Part shown: piece after piece, positions 9,192-15,924 of the stretch | Numbering within the stretch: position 1 is the stretch's first letter | How the letters are laid out: the number at the start of each line of letters is the position of its first letter | Source of the DNA: JBDKUD01 sp039679805 | GTDB lineage: Bacteria; Bacillota; Syntrophomonadia; Syntrophomonadales; Syntrophomonadaceae | DNA: 33,713 bases | Assembly: GCA_039679805.1 (NCBI GenBank) | Contig: JBDKUD010000265.1 | Span: forward strand, 1-33,713 | Reading direction: 5' to 3' | Position numbers and translations under genes: made by a program | The notes under the pieces: model-generated | What the model saw: only the letters and a program-made list of their open reading frames with translations | The model's database searches: none | Told to the model about the DNA's origin: nothing

Positions 9192-10280
9192 GTGTTGAAA
9201 TTTGAAGAGGTGAAAAAAATTAACGAACGTGTGCAAAAGCTCCGTGGAGTAATGCAACAAAAAGAGGTTGACGCCTTTTTAATTACTAAACCTGAAAATA
9301 TCAGGTACCTGTCAGGGTTTACCGGAGGAATGGATGGCAGACTGGTGGTTACTGATAATCAACAGTATTTGTTGACTGATTCAAGGTACTGGGAACAGGC
9401 ATCTATAGAATCTCCACAATGGGAATTGGTAAAAGAAACTACTCCGGGAATTGACCTATTGGTGGACTTAGTCTCAAAATATAAGAAACTGGCTTTGGAA
9501 AGCCAGCATATGACCATTGAATCGTTTCGGCAACTTGAAGCCAGATTTGAGAACCAGTTATATCTGCTGTCTGATATTATAGAAGGTTTAAGGACGGTCA
9601 AAGATGAGACTGAACTAAACCTTTTGCGCAGGGCTGCTGAGATCAGTGATGAAGTATTTGAGGATATATGCCAGTATATCAAGGTCGGTCTGACAGAACG
9701 ACAAATAGCCAACCGGGTCGTATACCTGTTGAAGCAAAAAGGTTGTCAAAAAGAATCTTTTGACACTATTGCAGTTTCCGGGCCTAATGCAGCCCTTCCG
9801 CATGGGCAGCCAGGAGACAGAATCTTAATAGATGGTGATATGCTCACTCTTGATTTCGGCGGGTTTTATCAGGGATATGCCGGAGATATGACCAGAACAG
9901 TTATAATTGGAAATGGATCACAGTACTTGAAGGATAATTATATGAGGTTGTTGGAAGCCCAGCAGCTGGGAGTTTCAAATGTTAGGTCAGGTATGGCTGG
10001 CCAGGAAGTAGATAAGTTGGTACGCGAGTGTCTGCAAAAACATAGTCTGGATATTTATTTTGCTCATAGTACCGGACATGGTGTAGGCCTGGAAATACAT
10101 GAAAATCCCAGGTTATCCCGTTCCAGTAAATCAATTCTGGAGGAGAACATGGTAGTTACAGTTGAGCCAGGTATATATATCCCGGGCTGGGGCGGAATTC
10201 GTATCGAGGATACAGTTATTGTAAAGAACGGGGGATGTGAAGTAATCACCCATTCTGATAAAGGCTTGATTATTTTATAA
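9192..10280 (+). CDS. Xaa-Pro aminopeptidase (M24B family)
   Basis: A cytoplasmic metallopeptidase that removes N-terminal residues preceding proline. The N-terminal creatinase-like domain (NIRYLSGFTGGMDG) precedes the pita-bread catalytic domain. All five metal ligands are visible in motif order: Asp in LTLDFGG, Asp in AGDMTRT, His in STGHGVGLEIHE, Glu in VTVEPGIYIPG and Glu in GIRIEDT. Length of about 360 residues is normal. The start is uncertain: GTG 9192, TTG 9195 and GTG 9210 are in frame and none has an ideal ribosome site. It precedes efp by 14 bases and is probably co-transcribed with it. Confidence 0.93.
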   Translation: MLKFEEVKKINERVQKLRGVMQQKEVDAFLITKPENIRYLSGFTGGMDGRLVVTDNQQYLLTDSRYWEQASIESPQWELVKETTPGIDLLVDLVSKYKKLALESQHMTIESFRQLEARFENQLYLLSDIIEGLRTVKDETELNLLRRAAEISDEVFEDICQYIKVGLTERQIANRVVYLLKQKGCQKESFDTIAVSGPNAALPHGQPGDRILIDGDMLTLDFGGFYQGYAGDMTRTVIIGNGSQYLKDNYMRLLEAQQLGVSNVRSGMAGQEVDKLVRECLQKHSLDIYFAHSTGHGVGLEIHENPRLSRSSKSILEENMVVTVEPGIYIPGWGGIRIEDTVIVKNGGCEVITHSDKGLIIL

Positions 10281-10294
10281 ATTGGAGGGATAAG

Positions 10295-10852
10295 ATGATT
10301 TCAGTTAATGATTTTAAAACTGGAGTAACTATTGACCTGGATGGACAGGCTTACCAGGTGGTAGATTTTCAGCATGTAAAACCCGGAAAAGGTGCGGCAT
10401 TTGTCAGGGCCAAACTGAAAAATATAAAATCAGGTGGAGTTGTGGAAAAAACTTTCCGCGGTGGTGAGAAAGTACCCAAAGCTCATCTGGAAAACAGAGA
10501 AATGCAGTATTTATATAATGATGGTCAGGATTTTGTTTTTATGGACACCCAGACTTACGATCAGATAAACATCAGCCGGGAAACAATCGGTGATGGAGCC
10601 AAGTGGCTCTTAGAGAATATGAATATCAAGGTAGTGCTTTTCCAGGAAAATATTATCGGTGTTGAGATGCAGAATTTTGTAGAGTTGGAAGTAGTAGATA
10701 CTGAACCTGGAGTGAAAGGTGATACAGCTACTGGTGCGAGCAAGAACGCCACCCTGGAAACCGGTGCGGTTGTTCAGGTTCCTTTGTTTATCAATACCGG
10801 TGATAGACTGCGCATAGATACTCGTACCGGGGAATACATGGAAAGAGCTTAA
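10295..10852 (+). CDS. efp: Translation elongation factor P
   Basis: EF-P relieves ribosomes stalled at polyproline stretches. The 185-residue protein has the three beta-barrel domains of the family. The tip loop of domain I reads VKPGKGAAFVRAKLKN with Lys32 as the residue that would contact the peptidyl transferase centre and is modified in some species. The family signature near the end (VPLFINTGDRLRIDTRTGEYMER) is intact. TGGAGGG precedes the ATG. No EF-P modification enzyme is visible in this window. Confidence 0.97.
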   Translation: MISVNDFKTGVTIDLDGQAYQVVDFQHVKPGKGAAFVRAKLKNIKSGGVVEKTFRGGEKVPKAHLENREMQYLYNDGQDFVFMDTQTYDQINISRETIGDGAKWLLENMNIKVVLFQENIIGVEMQNFVELEVVDTEPGVKGDTATGASKNATLETGAVVQVPLFINTGDRLRIDTRTGEYMERA

Positions 10853-10861
10853 AATAATTTT

Positions 10862-10970
10862 GAATTGTGAATTAGGAATTTTTGAATTAAGGTAGGGATT
10901 GGCTTAGCCAATCCTATCTTTATATGGACAACTTAGGAAAACGTAGTTTGCCTTCCGTAATTCATAATTA
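10862..10970. repeat. Imperfect inverted repeat flanking the efp terminator
   Basis: The left arm (10862-10880, GAATTGTGAATTAGGAATT) and the right arm (10953-10970, TTCCGTAATTCATAATTA) are imperfect inverted copies built on a TGAATTA core. They enclose about 70 bases that include the terminator hairpin at 10896-10914. The layout resembles small dispersed intergenic elements, but one copy in one window cannot establish that. Confidence 0.4.
10896..10914 (+). terminator. Hairpin after efp
   Basis: GGATTGGC and GCCAATCC pair perfectly around a TTA loop. The following bases (TATCTTTATAT) are only moderately T-rich, so termination may be partial. Confidence 0.6.
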
Positions 10971-11054
10971 ACTAAGTTTATTTCGCCCTTTTTTTACAAA
11001 TACTATTTTTGAGTCGATAATACGACTTCAAGTATTTAAAAGGGGGATTTTAAG

Positions 11055-11492
11055 TTGAAACATATTTCGGAGAAGGTTAGTTATTTGCATGGACTCAGTG
11101 AAGGACTTAATGTTGCAGATAGCAGCCCTCAGGGCAAAATTATTACTGGAATGCTGAACGTTCTGGATGAAATGGCCAATGTTATCTCCACCATGCAGGA
11201 CGACTTCGAGGAATTTAAGGAATATGTTGAAAGTATTGATGATGACTTAAGTGAACTTGAGGAAAGCGTAGCTTGTGATGAAGAAATGGATGACGATGAT
11301 TATGTCCAGTTGGAATGTTCAAATTGTGGGGAAAATGTTTATTTTGAAACAGATATTTTAGATGATGAGGATGTTATTGAGGTAATATGTCCCCATTGCA
11401 ATGAAGTGGTTTTTGTAAACGACGGATCTTTTGATTATGAACCGTCCTATATTAGTGAAGAGGAATATATTGACGAAGAGAAAAGGACATAA
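11055..11492 (+). CDS. Small acidic protein with zinc-ribbon, CD1247-type family
   Basis: A 145-residue acidic protein. The N-terminal part (VSYLHGLSEGLNV, GKIITGMLNVLDEMANVI) resembles the domain named after C. difficile CD1247, found next to efp in many Clostridia. The middle is a helical Glu/Asp-rich segment. The C-terminal half has two CxxC pairs, CSNCGENVYF and CPHCNEVVF, spaced as a single zinc ribbon. The start is TTG with AGGGGG eight bases upstream. Function is unknown; the zinc ribbon suggests nucleic-acid or ribosome contact, which is inference. A terminator follows. Confidence 0.8.
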   Translation: MKHISEKVSYLHGLSEGLNVADSSPQGKIITGMLNVLDEMANVISTMQDDFEEFKEYVESIDDDLSELEESVACDEEMDDDDYVQLECSNCGENVYFETDILDDEDVIEVICPHCNEVVFVNDGSFDYEPSYISEEEYIDEEKRT

Positions 11493-11548
11493 GATAGATA
11501 GGCCCCAAATATAACCAGGGAAGATACCGGAAAATGATAAATAACGAC

Positions 11549-11576
11549 AAAGGCCCCTTAGGAATGAGGGGCCTTT
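11549..11576 (+). terminator. Strong hairpin after the CD1247-like gene
   Basis: AAAGGCCCCT pairs with AGGGGCCTTT across an eight-base loop. The T-run is inside the stem end. It separates the housekeeping block from the arsenic genes. Confidence 0.8.
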
Positions 11577-11632
11577 GATTCCTGGACAAGAACTGCCGTC
11601 CTTCACTAGTATCAGGAAACTAAAAATATTTC

Positions 11633-11661
11633 TTGTATACATCAAAAAGTTTTGATATATT
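11633..11661 (+). promoter_or_regulatory. arsR promoter with embedded operator
   Basis: TTGTAT at 11633-11638 and TATATT at 11656-11661 are 17 bases apart. The palindrome ATCAAAA-AG-TTTTGAT at 11641-11656 fills the spacer and touches the -10. Binding of ArsR there would block RNA polymerase directly, giving autoregulation. Confidence 0.75.
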
Positions 11662-11667
11662 AACTGT

Positions 11668-11985
11668 ATGGAGAATATGAAAATAGCTCAAGCATTAAGT
11701 GACCCTATTCGCTATAAGATTATGATGATGCTGGTACGCAGTGATACTTCCTGCTGTTCGGTTATTAGCGATAGCCGCCAAGGATCTCTTATGGGATTAT
11801 GTAATTGTGAGCTAATGAATGAGTTGGGTATGATTCAATCACGAGTATCATATCACATGAAAGAACTTGTTGAAACCGGATTGGTTAATGAAGAACAACG
11901 AGGAAAATGGAAATACTATTATGCCAATACTCAGAAGTTATTAGATTTTATTTATCATCTAAAACAGGATTTTAACTTGGAGTAA
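11668..11985 (+). CDS. arsR: ArsR/SmtB-family metalloid-responsive repressor
   Basis: A 105-residue winged-helix repressor. The recognition region (SRVSYHMKELVETGLVNEEQRGKWKYYYAN) is typical of ArsR. Cys45 and Cys47 in LCNCEL match the CxC of the ELCVCDL-type As(III) site; Cys29-Cys30 add a further possible thiol ligand. The ATG at 11668 lies about seven bases after the -10 box, so the mRNA may be leaderless; a second ATG at 11677 has GGAG just upstream. It precedes arsM, which has its own similar operator. No arsenic efflux pump or arsenate reductase is in the window. Confidence 0.9.
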   Translation: MENMKIAQALSDPIRYKIMMMLVRSDTSCCSVISDSRQGSLMGLCNCELMNELGMIQSRVSYHMKELVETGLVNEEQRGKWKYYYANTQKLLDFIYHLKQDFNLE

Positions 11986-12013
11986 ACTACTTCTAATTAT
12001 TTCGACTTATCAT

Positions 12014-12029
12014 ATCAACAAATTTTGAT
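12014..12029. promoter_or_regulatory. Second ArsR-type operator, before arsM
   Basis: ATCAACAAATTTTGAT is an imperfect palindrome with the same ATCAA/TTGAT half-sites as the operator at 11641-11656. It lies between arsR and arsM, 55 bases before the arsM start. A matching promoter is not clear. The shared half-sites suggest the same repressor controls both genes. Confidence 0.65.
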
Positions 12030-12084
12030 GAATCTATTCTCAGGAAAAGATACACTTATTAAAAAAATATCAGGAGGGATTTTT

Positions 12085-12903
12085 GTGACAGAGGATATTA
12101 GAGAGATTGTGCGTCAAAAGTATGCCGAAGCCATAACTCAAAAAAAAGGATGTTGTGGTGATGGAACTAATGCTATGAACTGTTGCTGCGGAGGACCATC
12201 AGGTCAAGTTGATATTATTACGAGTGATTTATACAATTCAATTGATCTCGAAGGATTGCCGGAAGATATGATAGCGGCATCTTTTGGTTGTGGAAATCCT
12301 ACTATGCTGGCAGAATTGCAGGCCGGAGAAGTTGTGCTTGACCTGGGCAGCGGTGCAGGGTTAGATGTACTTCTTTCAGCAAAACGGGTAGGTCCTGAGG
12401 GAAAAGCCTACGGTTTGGATATGACAGACGAAATGCTGGCTGAGGCTAAAGCTAACCAAGCTAGGACGGGCATAGCCAATGCTGAGTTCTTAAAAGGAAA
12501 TATTGAGAATATTCCTTTACCAGACAACACGGTGGATGTAATTATATCTAATTGTGTTATAAACCTTTCCGCTGATAAGAACCAAGTTCTACATGAAGCA
12601 CATCGAGTGCTAAAACCTGGTGGCCGGATCGCTGTAGCGGATATAGTATTAACCAAACCGCTGCCACCGAAAATTCAGCAAGATTTAATGGCCTGGGCTG
12701 GTTGTGTGGCAGGGGCGTTGATGATGGAAGAATACCGGGAGAAATTAAAATCAGCCGGTTTCGTTGATGTTGATATTGAAATCACCAGAACGTATGACTT
12801 TTCCAGCAGTGAGGGTAAGGCATTGTTGCCAGACCTATCTCCGGCAGAATTAGGCGATGTAAACGGGGCTGTTGTCAGCGCCTTTATTCGCGCGAAAAAA
12901 TAA
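12085..12903 (+). CDS. arsM: Arsenite S-adenosylmethionine methyltransferase ArsM
   Basis: A 272-residue SAM-dependent methyltransferase that methylates As(III), giving volatile or more easily exported species. The SAM site is VLDLGSGAGLDVLLSA (about residues 84-99). The three catalytic cysteines are visible: Cys69 in FGCGNP, Cys157 in SNCVINLS and Cys207 in AGCVAGAL. The N-terminus adds Cys23-Cys24 and Cys33-35 in a short glycine-rich stretch. AGGAGGG lies six bases before the GTG at 12085; an ATG at 12025 in the same frame lacks a site and overlaps the operator. Control by the adjacent ArsR is likely. Confidence 0.93.
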   Translation: MTEDIREIVRQKYAEAITQKKGCCGDGTNAMNCCCGGPSGQVDIITSDLYNSIDLEGLPEDMIAASFGCGNPTMLAELQAGEVVLDLGSGAGLDVLLSAKRVGPEGKAYGLDMTDEMLAEAKANQARTGIANAEFLKGNIENIPLPDNTVDVIISNCVINLSADKNQVLHEAHRVLKPGGRIAVADIVLTKPLPPKIQQDLMAWAGCVAGALMMEEYREKLKSAGFVDVDIEITRTYDFSSSEGKALLPDLSPAELGDVNGAVVSAFIRAKK

Positions 12904-12953
12904 GACATTCACTAAACAGTTCTTGCTGGTTGGTTGAAAATTATTTGAAAGTG

Positions 12954-12982
12954 TTGGCAAACATTCATGTGATAATTATACT
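12954..12982 (+). promoter_or_regulatory. Sigma-A-type promoter upstream of the metK remnant
   Basis: TTGGCA at 12954-12959 and TATACT at 12977-12982 are separated by exactly 17 bases. It is among the best promoter matches in the window, yet the gene it serves is broken. Confidence 0.7.
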
Positions 12983-13034
12983 AACCATAACATATTAATT
13001 AAGCAAGATACTAGGAAATATAAAACTAGGGTTT

Positions 13035-13095
13035 GACCAGACATACTGGAGACCAAGTTGCATTGTAAAAACATGCCAACCTGGTCTTCTTTTTT
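13035..13095 (+). promoter_or_regulatory. Attenuator-like leader ending in an intrinsic terminator
   Basis: AGACCA (13050-13055), GTTG and CAT pair with ATG, CAAC and TGGTCT (13082-13087), followed by TCTTTTTT: a terminator-type hairpin. Just upstream, CCAG/CTGG (13037-13049) forms a small hairpin, while GACCAG (13035-13040) can instead pair with CTGGTC (13081-13086). Those two pairings exclude each other, as in attenuators. It does not match the SAM-I (S-box) consensus. Confidence 0.5.
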
Positions 13096-13167
13096 GCCAG
13101 GAGATGGATTAATAAAAGGAGGTTTTAGAGCTGTTAGCTTTATTTCAAATTCAAAGGAGGAAAGAAA

Positions 13168-13460
13168 AATGAGTTTGGAAAGATACTTATTTACGTCAGA
13201 ATCAGTAACCGAAGGTCACCCGGATAAGCTAGCTGATTTAGATTTCTGACAGTATACTTTAATGAAAAGCAGCTGACCCTATATACGAAGAAACTGGAAT
13301 TCTGGGCTACACCTCCGATCTGGAAGTATTAAATGAAAAGTTGTTTAACTGGATCTGCCAGGATAAATCCGAATAGGTATAATCAGGTTTTAACACTATG
13401 GAGGATATGGATCGCCTGGCTAGTGTACTTAAAAGTTCCATTAAACGGCTGAAAATATAA
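13168..13460 (+). pseudogene. metK: metK (S-adenosylmethionine synthetase) N-terminal remnant plus degenerate sequence
   Basis: AAAGGAGG precedes an ATG at 13168 that opens SLERYLFTSESVTEGHPDKLAD, the unmistakable start of MetK including the ATP-site His. The frame then reads LDF and stops at 13247. In another frame (13242 on) ISDSIL, two stops and KAADP follow, which fits the next MetK residues (QISDxxLD) after a frameshift. The same frame continues as PIYEETGILGYTSDLEV..., is broken by stops at 13374 and 13380, and ends MEDMDRLASVLKSS at 13460. That last part is not MetK and I do not recognise it; it vaguely resembles the C-terminus of a class V aminotransferase. Intact MetK is about 390 residues. 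SAM is the cofactor of the neighbouring ArsM. Confidence 0.75.
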
Positions 13461-13497
13461 CCTACTCACAATACCAAATACAAAACGCAGAACAGTA

Positions 13498-14334
13498 TTA
13501 TCCGTTGCTGATATAGAATATCGCTATACAGATAGCTGCTAAAGCTACTACTATTCCCCATACTTTGGTGCTAACCCAAAACCGATTCATCTTCTGACTA
13601 GTTTCCGGCAACAGCTCGCCCCGGGAAAGCCATAGGCTCATTCCTACTGCCAGCAGTATAAACAGTACACTGGTCAGATGAGCCGGGGTAATATTGTATA
13701 GAATTACCGGATTGGTTCTAAAAAACTCTAGAATAAATCTAATTCCAGCGTAGCCAGACAGATAGTATACAAAAATTTGCCCTGAATATTTTTGTCTATC
13801 CCGCTTTCCCCACAGGTATATAAATAAACCTAGATCCAATATAGTTTCATATATCTGTACCGGATGAACTATTTGTCCTTGTAAATTAATTCCCCACGGC
13901 CATGCCTTAGACATAACCCGGCCATAAACGTCACATCCCACCCGGGCTATTCCTTGAGCTAATAATGCAACCGGAGCCAAGAGATCAGCGACAGGCCAGA
14001 AAGGAATCTTAAACCGCCTGGTATACCAAAAACCTGCGACAGCCGCACCTATAATACCTCCATGTATAGAAAGGCCTCCCTCATTTATTCGGATAATATC
14101 GAAAAGATGCTGCCAATAAAATACCGGATTATAAAATAAGACATAAAAAATGCGTGCTCCAACAATGCCAGCTAGTAATAAAATTATAAAAAGAGTATCT
14201 ATCGTATTCGCATCCATATTACTCCTTTTAGTTTCTCGACCGGTCAACCAAAAAGCTGCCAATACCCCCATCGCTATACTGACGCCGAAGGTGTAGATTG
14301 GCATCGGTCCCAGATGGAAAAGTATTCTTTCCAT
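13498..14334 (-). CDS. lgt: Divergent prolipoprotein diacylglyceryl transferase paralogue (Lgt family)
   Basis: A 278-residue multi-pass membrane protein. GGLSIHGGIIGAAVAG with His91, HPVQIYE (157-163) and GIRFILEFFR (197-206) match Lgt motifs, including the Arg and Glu near the last helix. The central signature differs: standard Lgt has R-x-G-N-F followed by a Gly/Glu loop, while here Arg131-Val-Gly-Cys134 runs into DVYGR, with Asn replaced by Cys and the loop shortened. Standard Lgt attaches diacylglycerol to the lipobox Cys. The change suggests a second paralogue with altered specificity. It converges on the metK remnant and is transcribed alone. Confidence 0.75.
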   Translation of the reverse strand: MERILFHLGPMPIYTFGVSIAMGVLAAFWLTGRETKRSNMDANTIDTLFIILLLAGIVGARIFYVLFYNPVFYWQHLFDIIRINEGGLSIHGGIIGAAVAGFWYTRRFKIPFWPVADLLAPVALLAQGIARVGCDVYGRVMSKAWPWGINLQGQIVHPVQIYETILDLGLFIYLWGKRDRQKYSGQIFVYYLSGYAGIRFILEFFRTNPVILYNITPAHLTSVLFILLAVGMSLWLSRGELLPETSQKMNRFWVSTKVWGIVVALAAICIAIFYISNG

Positions 14335-14439
14335 TCAATCAACCCCTTGTTATTAATCATTATTACTTCCAAAGCTGATTTCTCTTAGCTTAGGTCAATA
14401 AATGGTGCATACATAACCCACCATTTTTCAATAAAACTT

Positions 14440-14467
14440 AACCGCTTGTGCAAAGCACCAAGCGGTT
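14440..14467 (-). terminator. Terminator of the 14491-14988 membrane gene
   Basis: On the - strand AACCGCTTG pairs with CAAGCGGTT, with an inner GC-rich extension and small loop, followed by AAGTTTTATTG. It ends the gene starting at 14988. Confidence 0.8.
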
Positions 14468-14490
14468 AGTCTCTTCTTTATCCTGATAAG

Positions 14491-14988
14491 TTAGTTCATT
14501 GTCATTGGAGCATTGGAAGCCATTAGCAAGCCTGGATCCAGCATACCAAATATCATAGCGATATGGGCTACTACCAGAAAAATGCCAACGAAAGTGGCAT
14601 GCAGTTTAAGTTTTTCAATTTCATCTTTGTTTTTACCAATGATACCAAGTTCAAGCAAGGTTATTCCCGCAAATGGAATTAATCCAGAAAGATAAAATCC
14701 CACCGCGATTATGTCAAAAGGACCACGCCACCCACCTGATACAGTCAAAGGAATAACCGCATTTATAAGCAGGTAAATAAAAACACCGGAAAAATAGAAT
14801 CCTGCTATAAGACCAGCTATCTTGTTAACCATCCTGGCTCCGCATACCAGGTTACGGGTAAAAAGAATTATTAGTTCGGTAATAGCCAAAGTCTCTGCCA
14901 GAATTACTGGTATAGCCATGAACAAAATTAAGTTCCAGGGCTGATGTGTAGCCAGTAGTTCCATGTAATGGGTCATTGCAGCCATCAC
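14491..14988 (-). CDS. Unnamed membrane protein, possibly DUF6803-type
   Basis: A 165-residue protein with four or five hydrophobic segments. The start THYMELLATHQPWNLILFMAIPVI and the ITELIILFTR stretch recall a small uncharacterised Clostridia membrane family (I believe DUF6803; this is from memory). The C-terminus ends in Met-rich APMTMN. AAGGAGGATGA precedes the start codon. It is transcribed away from the FixH-like/FixG-like pair, and the two promoters carry matching tandem boxes, so they are probably regulated together. Function is unknown; a role in metal or redox stress is suggested only by that pairing. Confidence 0.65.
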   Translation of the reverse strand: MMAAMTHYMELLATHQPWNLILFMAIPVILAETLAITELIILFTRNLVCGARMVNKIAGLIAGFYFSGVFIYLLINAVIPLTVSGGWRGPFDIIAVGFYLSGLIPFAGITLLELGIIGKNKDEIEKLKLHATFVGIFLVVAHIAMIFGMLDPGLLMASNAPMTMN

Positions 14989-15025
14989 TCATCCTCCTTA
15001 AAATAATAGATTTCCTATATGTTTA

Positions 15026-15060
15026 ATTGTATATAATTTTGTGAAGATTTTATGAAGATT
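15026..15060 (-). promoter_or_regulatory. Response-regulator tandem box and -10 of the leftward promoter
   Basis: On the + strand TGAAGATT-TTA-TGAAGATT (15042-15060) is a perfect direct repeat with an 11-base period. Ten bases on, ATTGTA (15026-15031) is the - strand -10, TACAAT. The box covers the -35 position, as for activators of the OmpR/PhoB class. Confidence 0.65.
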
Positions 15061-15233
15061 AATTCGGATATAAAATTTTTTGTATCATAATGATAAGATC
15101 TAGCTGAATGTTCTATTTAGTTATTCATGATCGTCAAAAGATTACCAGCGGATAGCTTGAAAAATAAAATATAGATATTTGTTGTGATGTTCAGAGATGC
15201 AGTGAAAAGCTGCTTTTTTTATGAAGTTATTGT

Positions 15234-15269
15234 GTTCTTCATAAAATCTCCATAAGTATTAAATACAAT
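15234..15269 (+). promoter_or_regulatory. Matching tandem box and -10 of the rightward promoter
   Basis: GTTCTTCA-TAA-AATCTCCA (15234-15252) is the same box in the opposite orientation, differing from the leftward copy at three of 19 positions. TACAAT (15264-15269) follows after 11 bases. There is no consensus -35, consistent with an activated promoter for the genes at 15313-17276. Confidence 0.65.
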
Positions 15270-15312
15270 TATTCCTATTAAAATACTATTAATTTAGGAG
15301 GAGTTGCATTTA

Positions 15313-15924
15313 ATGAACTACCCAAAAAAACCAATTAAAACAATCATTATTTCCTTGTCACTATTGTTAGTGACATTCTTGTTTGCTACCAATACTTTGG
15401 TGGCAGCCGAAACAACAAATCTAGAGCAAGACACCGGCCCTTATCATGTGATTCTAGAAAACAAACCGGAAAACCTTATAGCCAATGAAGCAGAAACAAT
15501 AATAATAATTGTCAAAAATAAGGCTACCGGACAAGCGGTTGTCGGTGCCAAAGTGATCATGAAAGAATCAATGATGGACAACAACAGTGACACTAATAGC
15601 AAAAGCAGCAACATGAGTGGAATGGACAAGTCTTCAGGTATGGATACAGCATATGGTACGGTCATGCATGAACAGTCTGCCATGGATATGGAACCAGGCA
15701 CTTATATGGCGGATATAACCTTTAAGCAAGCTGGACAATGGGATCAATCTTTTAGTATCGATTCGTCTTTGGGTCAAAGCATTGTCAATTTTCCAATTAG
15801 TGTAGGTAAATCCGGACCGAATTTCGTTCTTATTGGCATTGTAGCAAGTTTAGTTGTTATTGCTGGAATTATTGCTTCAATAATAAAGAAAAAGAAATAC
15901 GCTGAAACTGGAGGAACTTTATAA
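15313..15924 (+). CDS. Exported, Met-rich FixH/YtkA-like protein with C-terminal anchor
   Basis: A 203-residue protein. The signal peptide runs to about residue 31 (IIISLSLLLVTFLFATNTLVAA). An immunoglobulin-like domain follows (GPYHVILENKPENLI... and later MEPGTYMADITFKQAGQWDQSF), the pattern of YtkA/FixH-type domains. A Met/Ser/Asp-rich insert (about residues 80-125: MSGMDKSSGMD, MHEQSAMDME) looks like a Cu(I)-binding linker. A transmembrane helix and KKKKY tail end the protein, so the domain faces outside. AGGAGGAG lies upstream of the ATG at 15313. Its stop overlaps the next start. Copper handling is inference from the Met residues and the FixG-like partner. Confidence 0.7.
   Translation: MNYPKKPIKTIIISLSLLLVTFLFATNTLVAAETTNLEQDTGPYHVILENKPENLIANEAETIIIIVKNKATGQAVVGAKVIMKESMMDNNSDTNSKSSNMSGMDKSSGMDTAYGTVMHEQSAMDMEPGTYMADITFKQAGQWDQSFSIDSSLGQSIVNFPISVGKSGPNFVLIGIVASLVVIAGIIASIIKKKKYAETGGTL

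Noticed and set aside
12904..13167. SAM-I riboswitch upstream of the metK remnant
   Set aside because: The conserved S-box core sequences are absent; only an attenuator-like pairing is supported.
13058..13249. A longer open frame starting at TTG 13058 and running into the metK fragment
   Set aside because: It begins inside the terminator hairpin, has no ribosome site, and the real MetK start with AAAGGAGG is the ATG at 13168.
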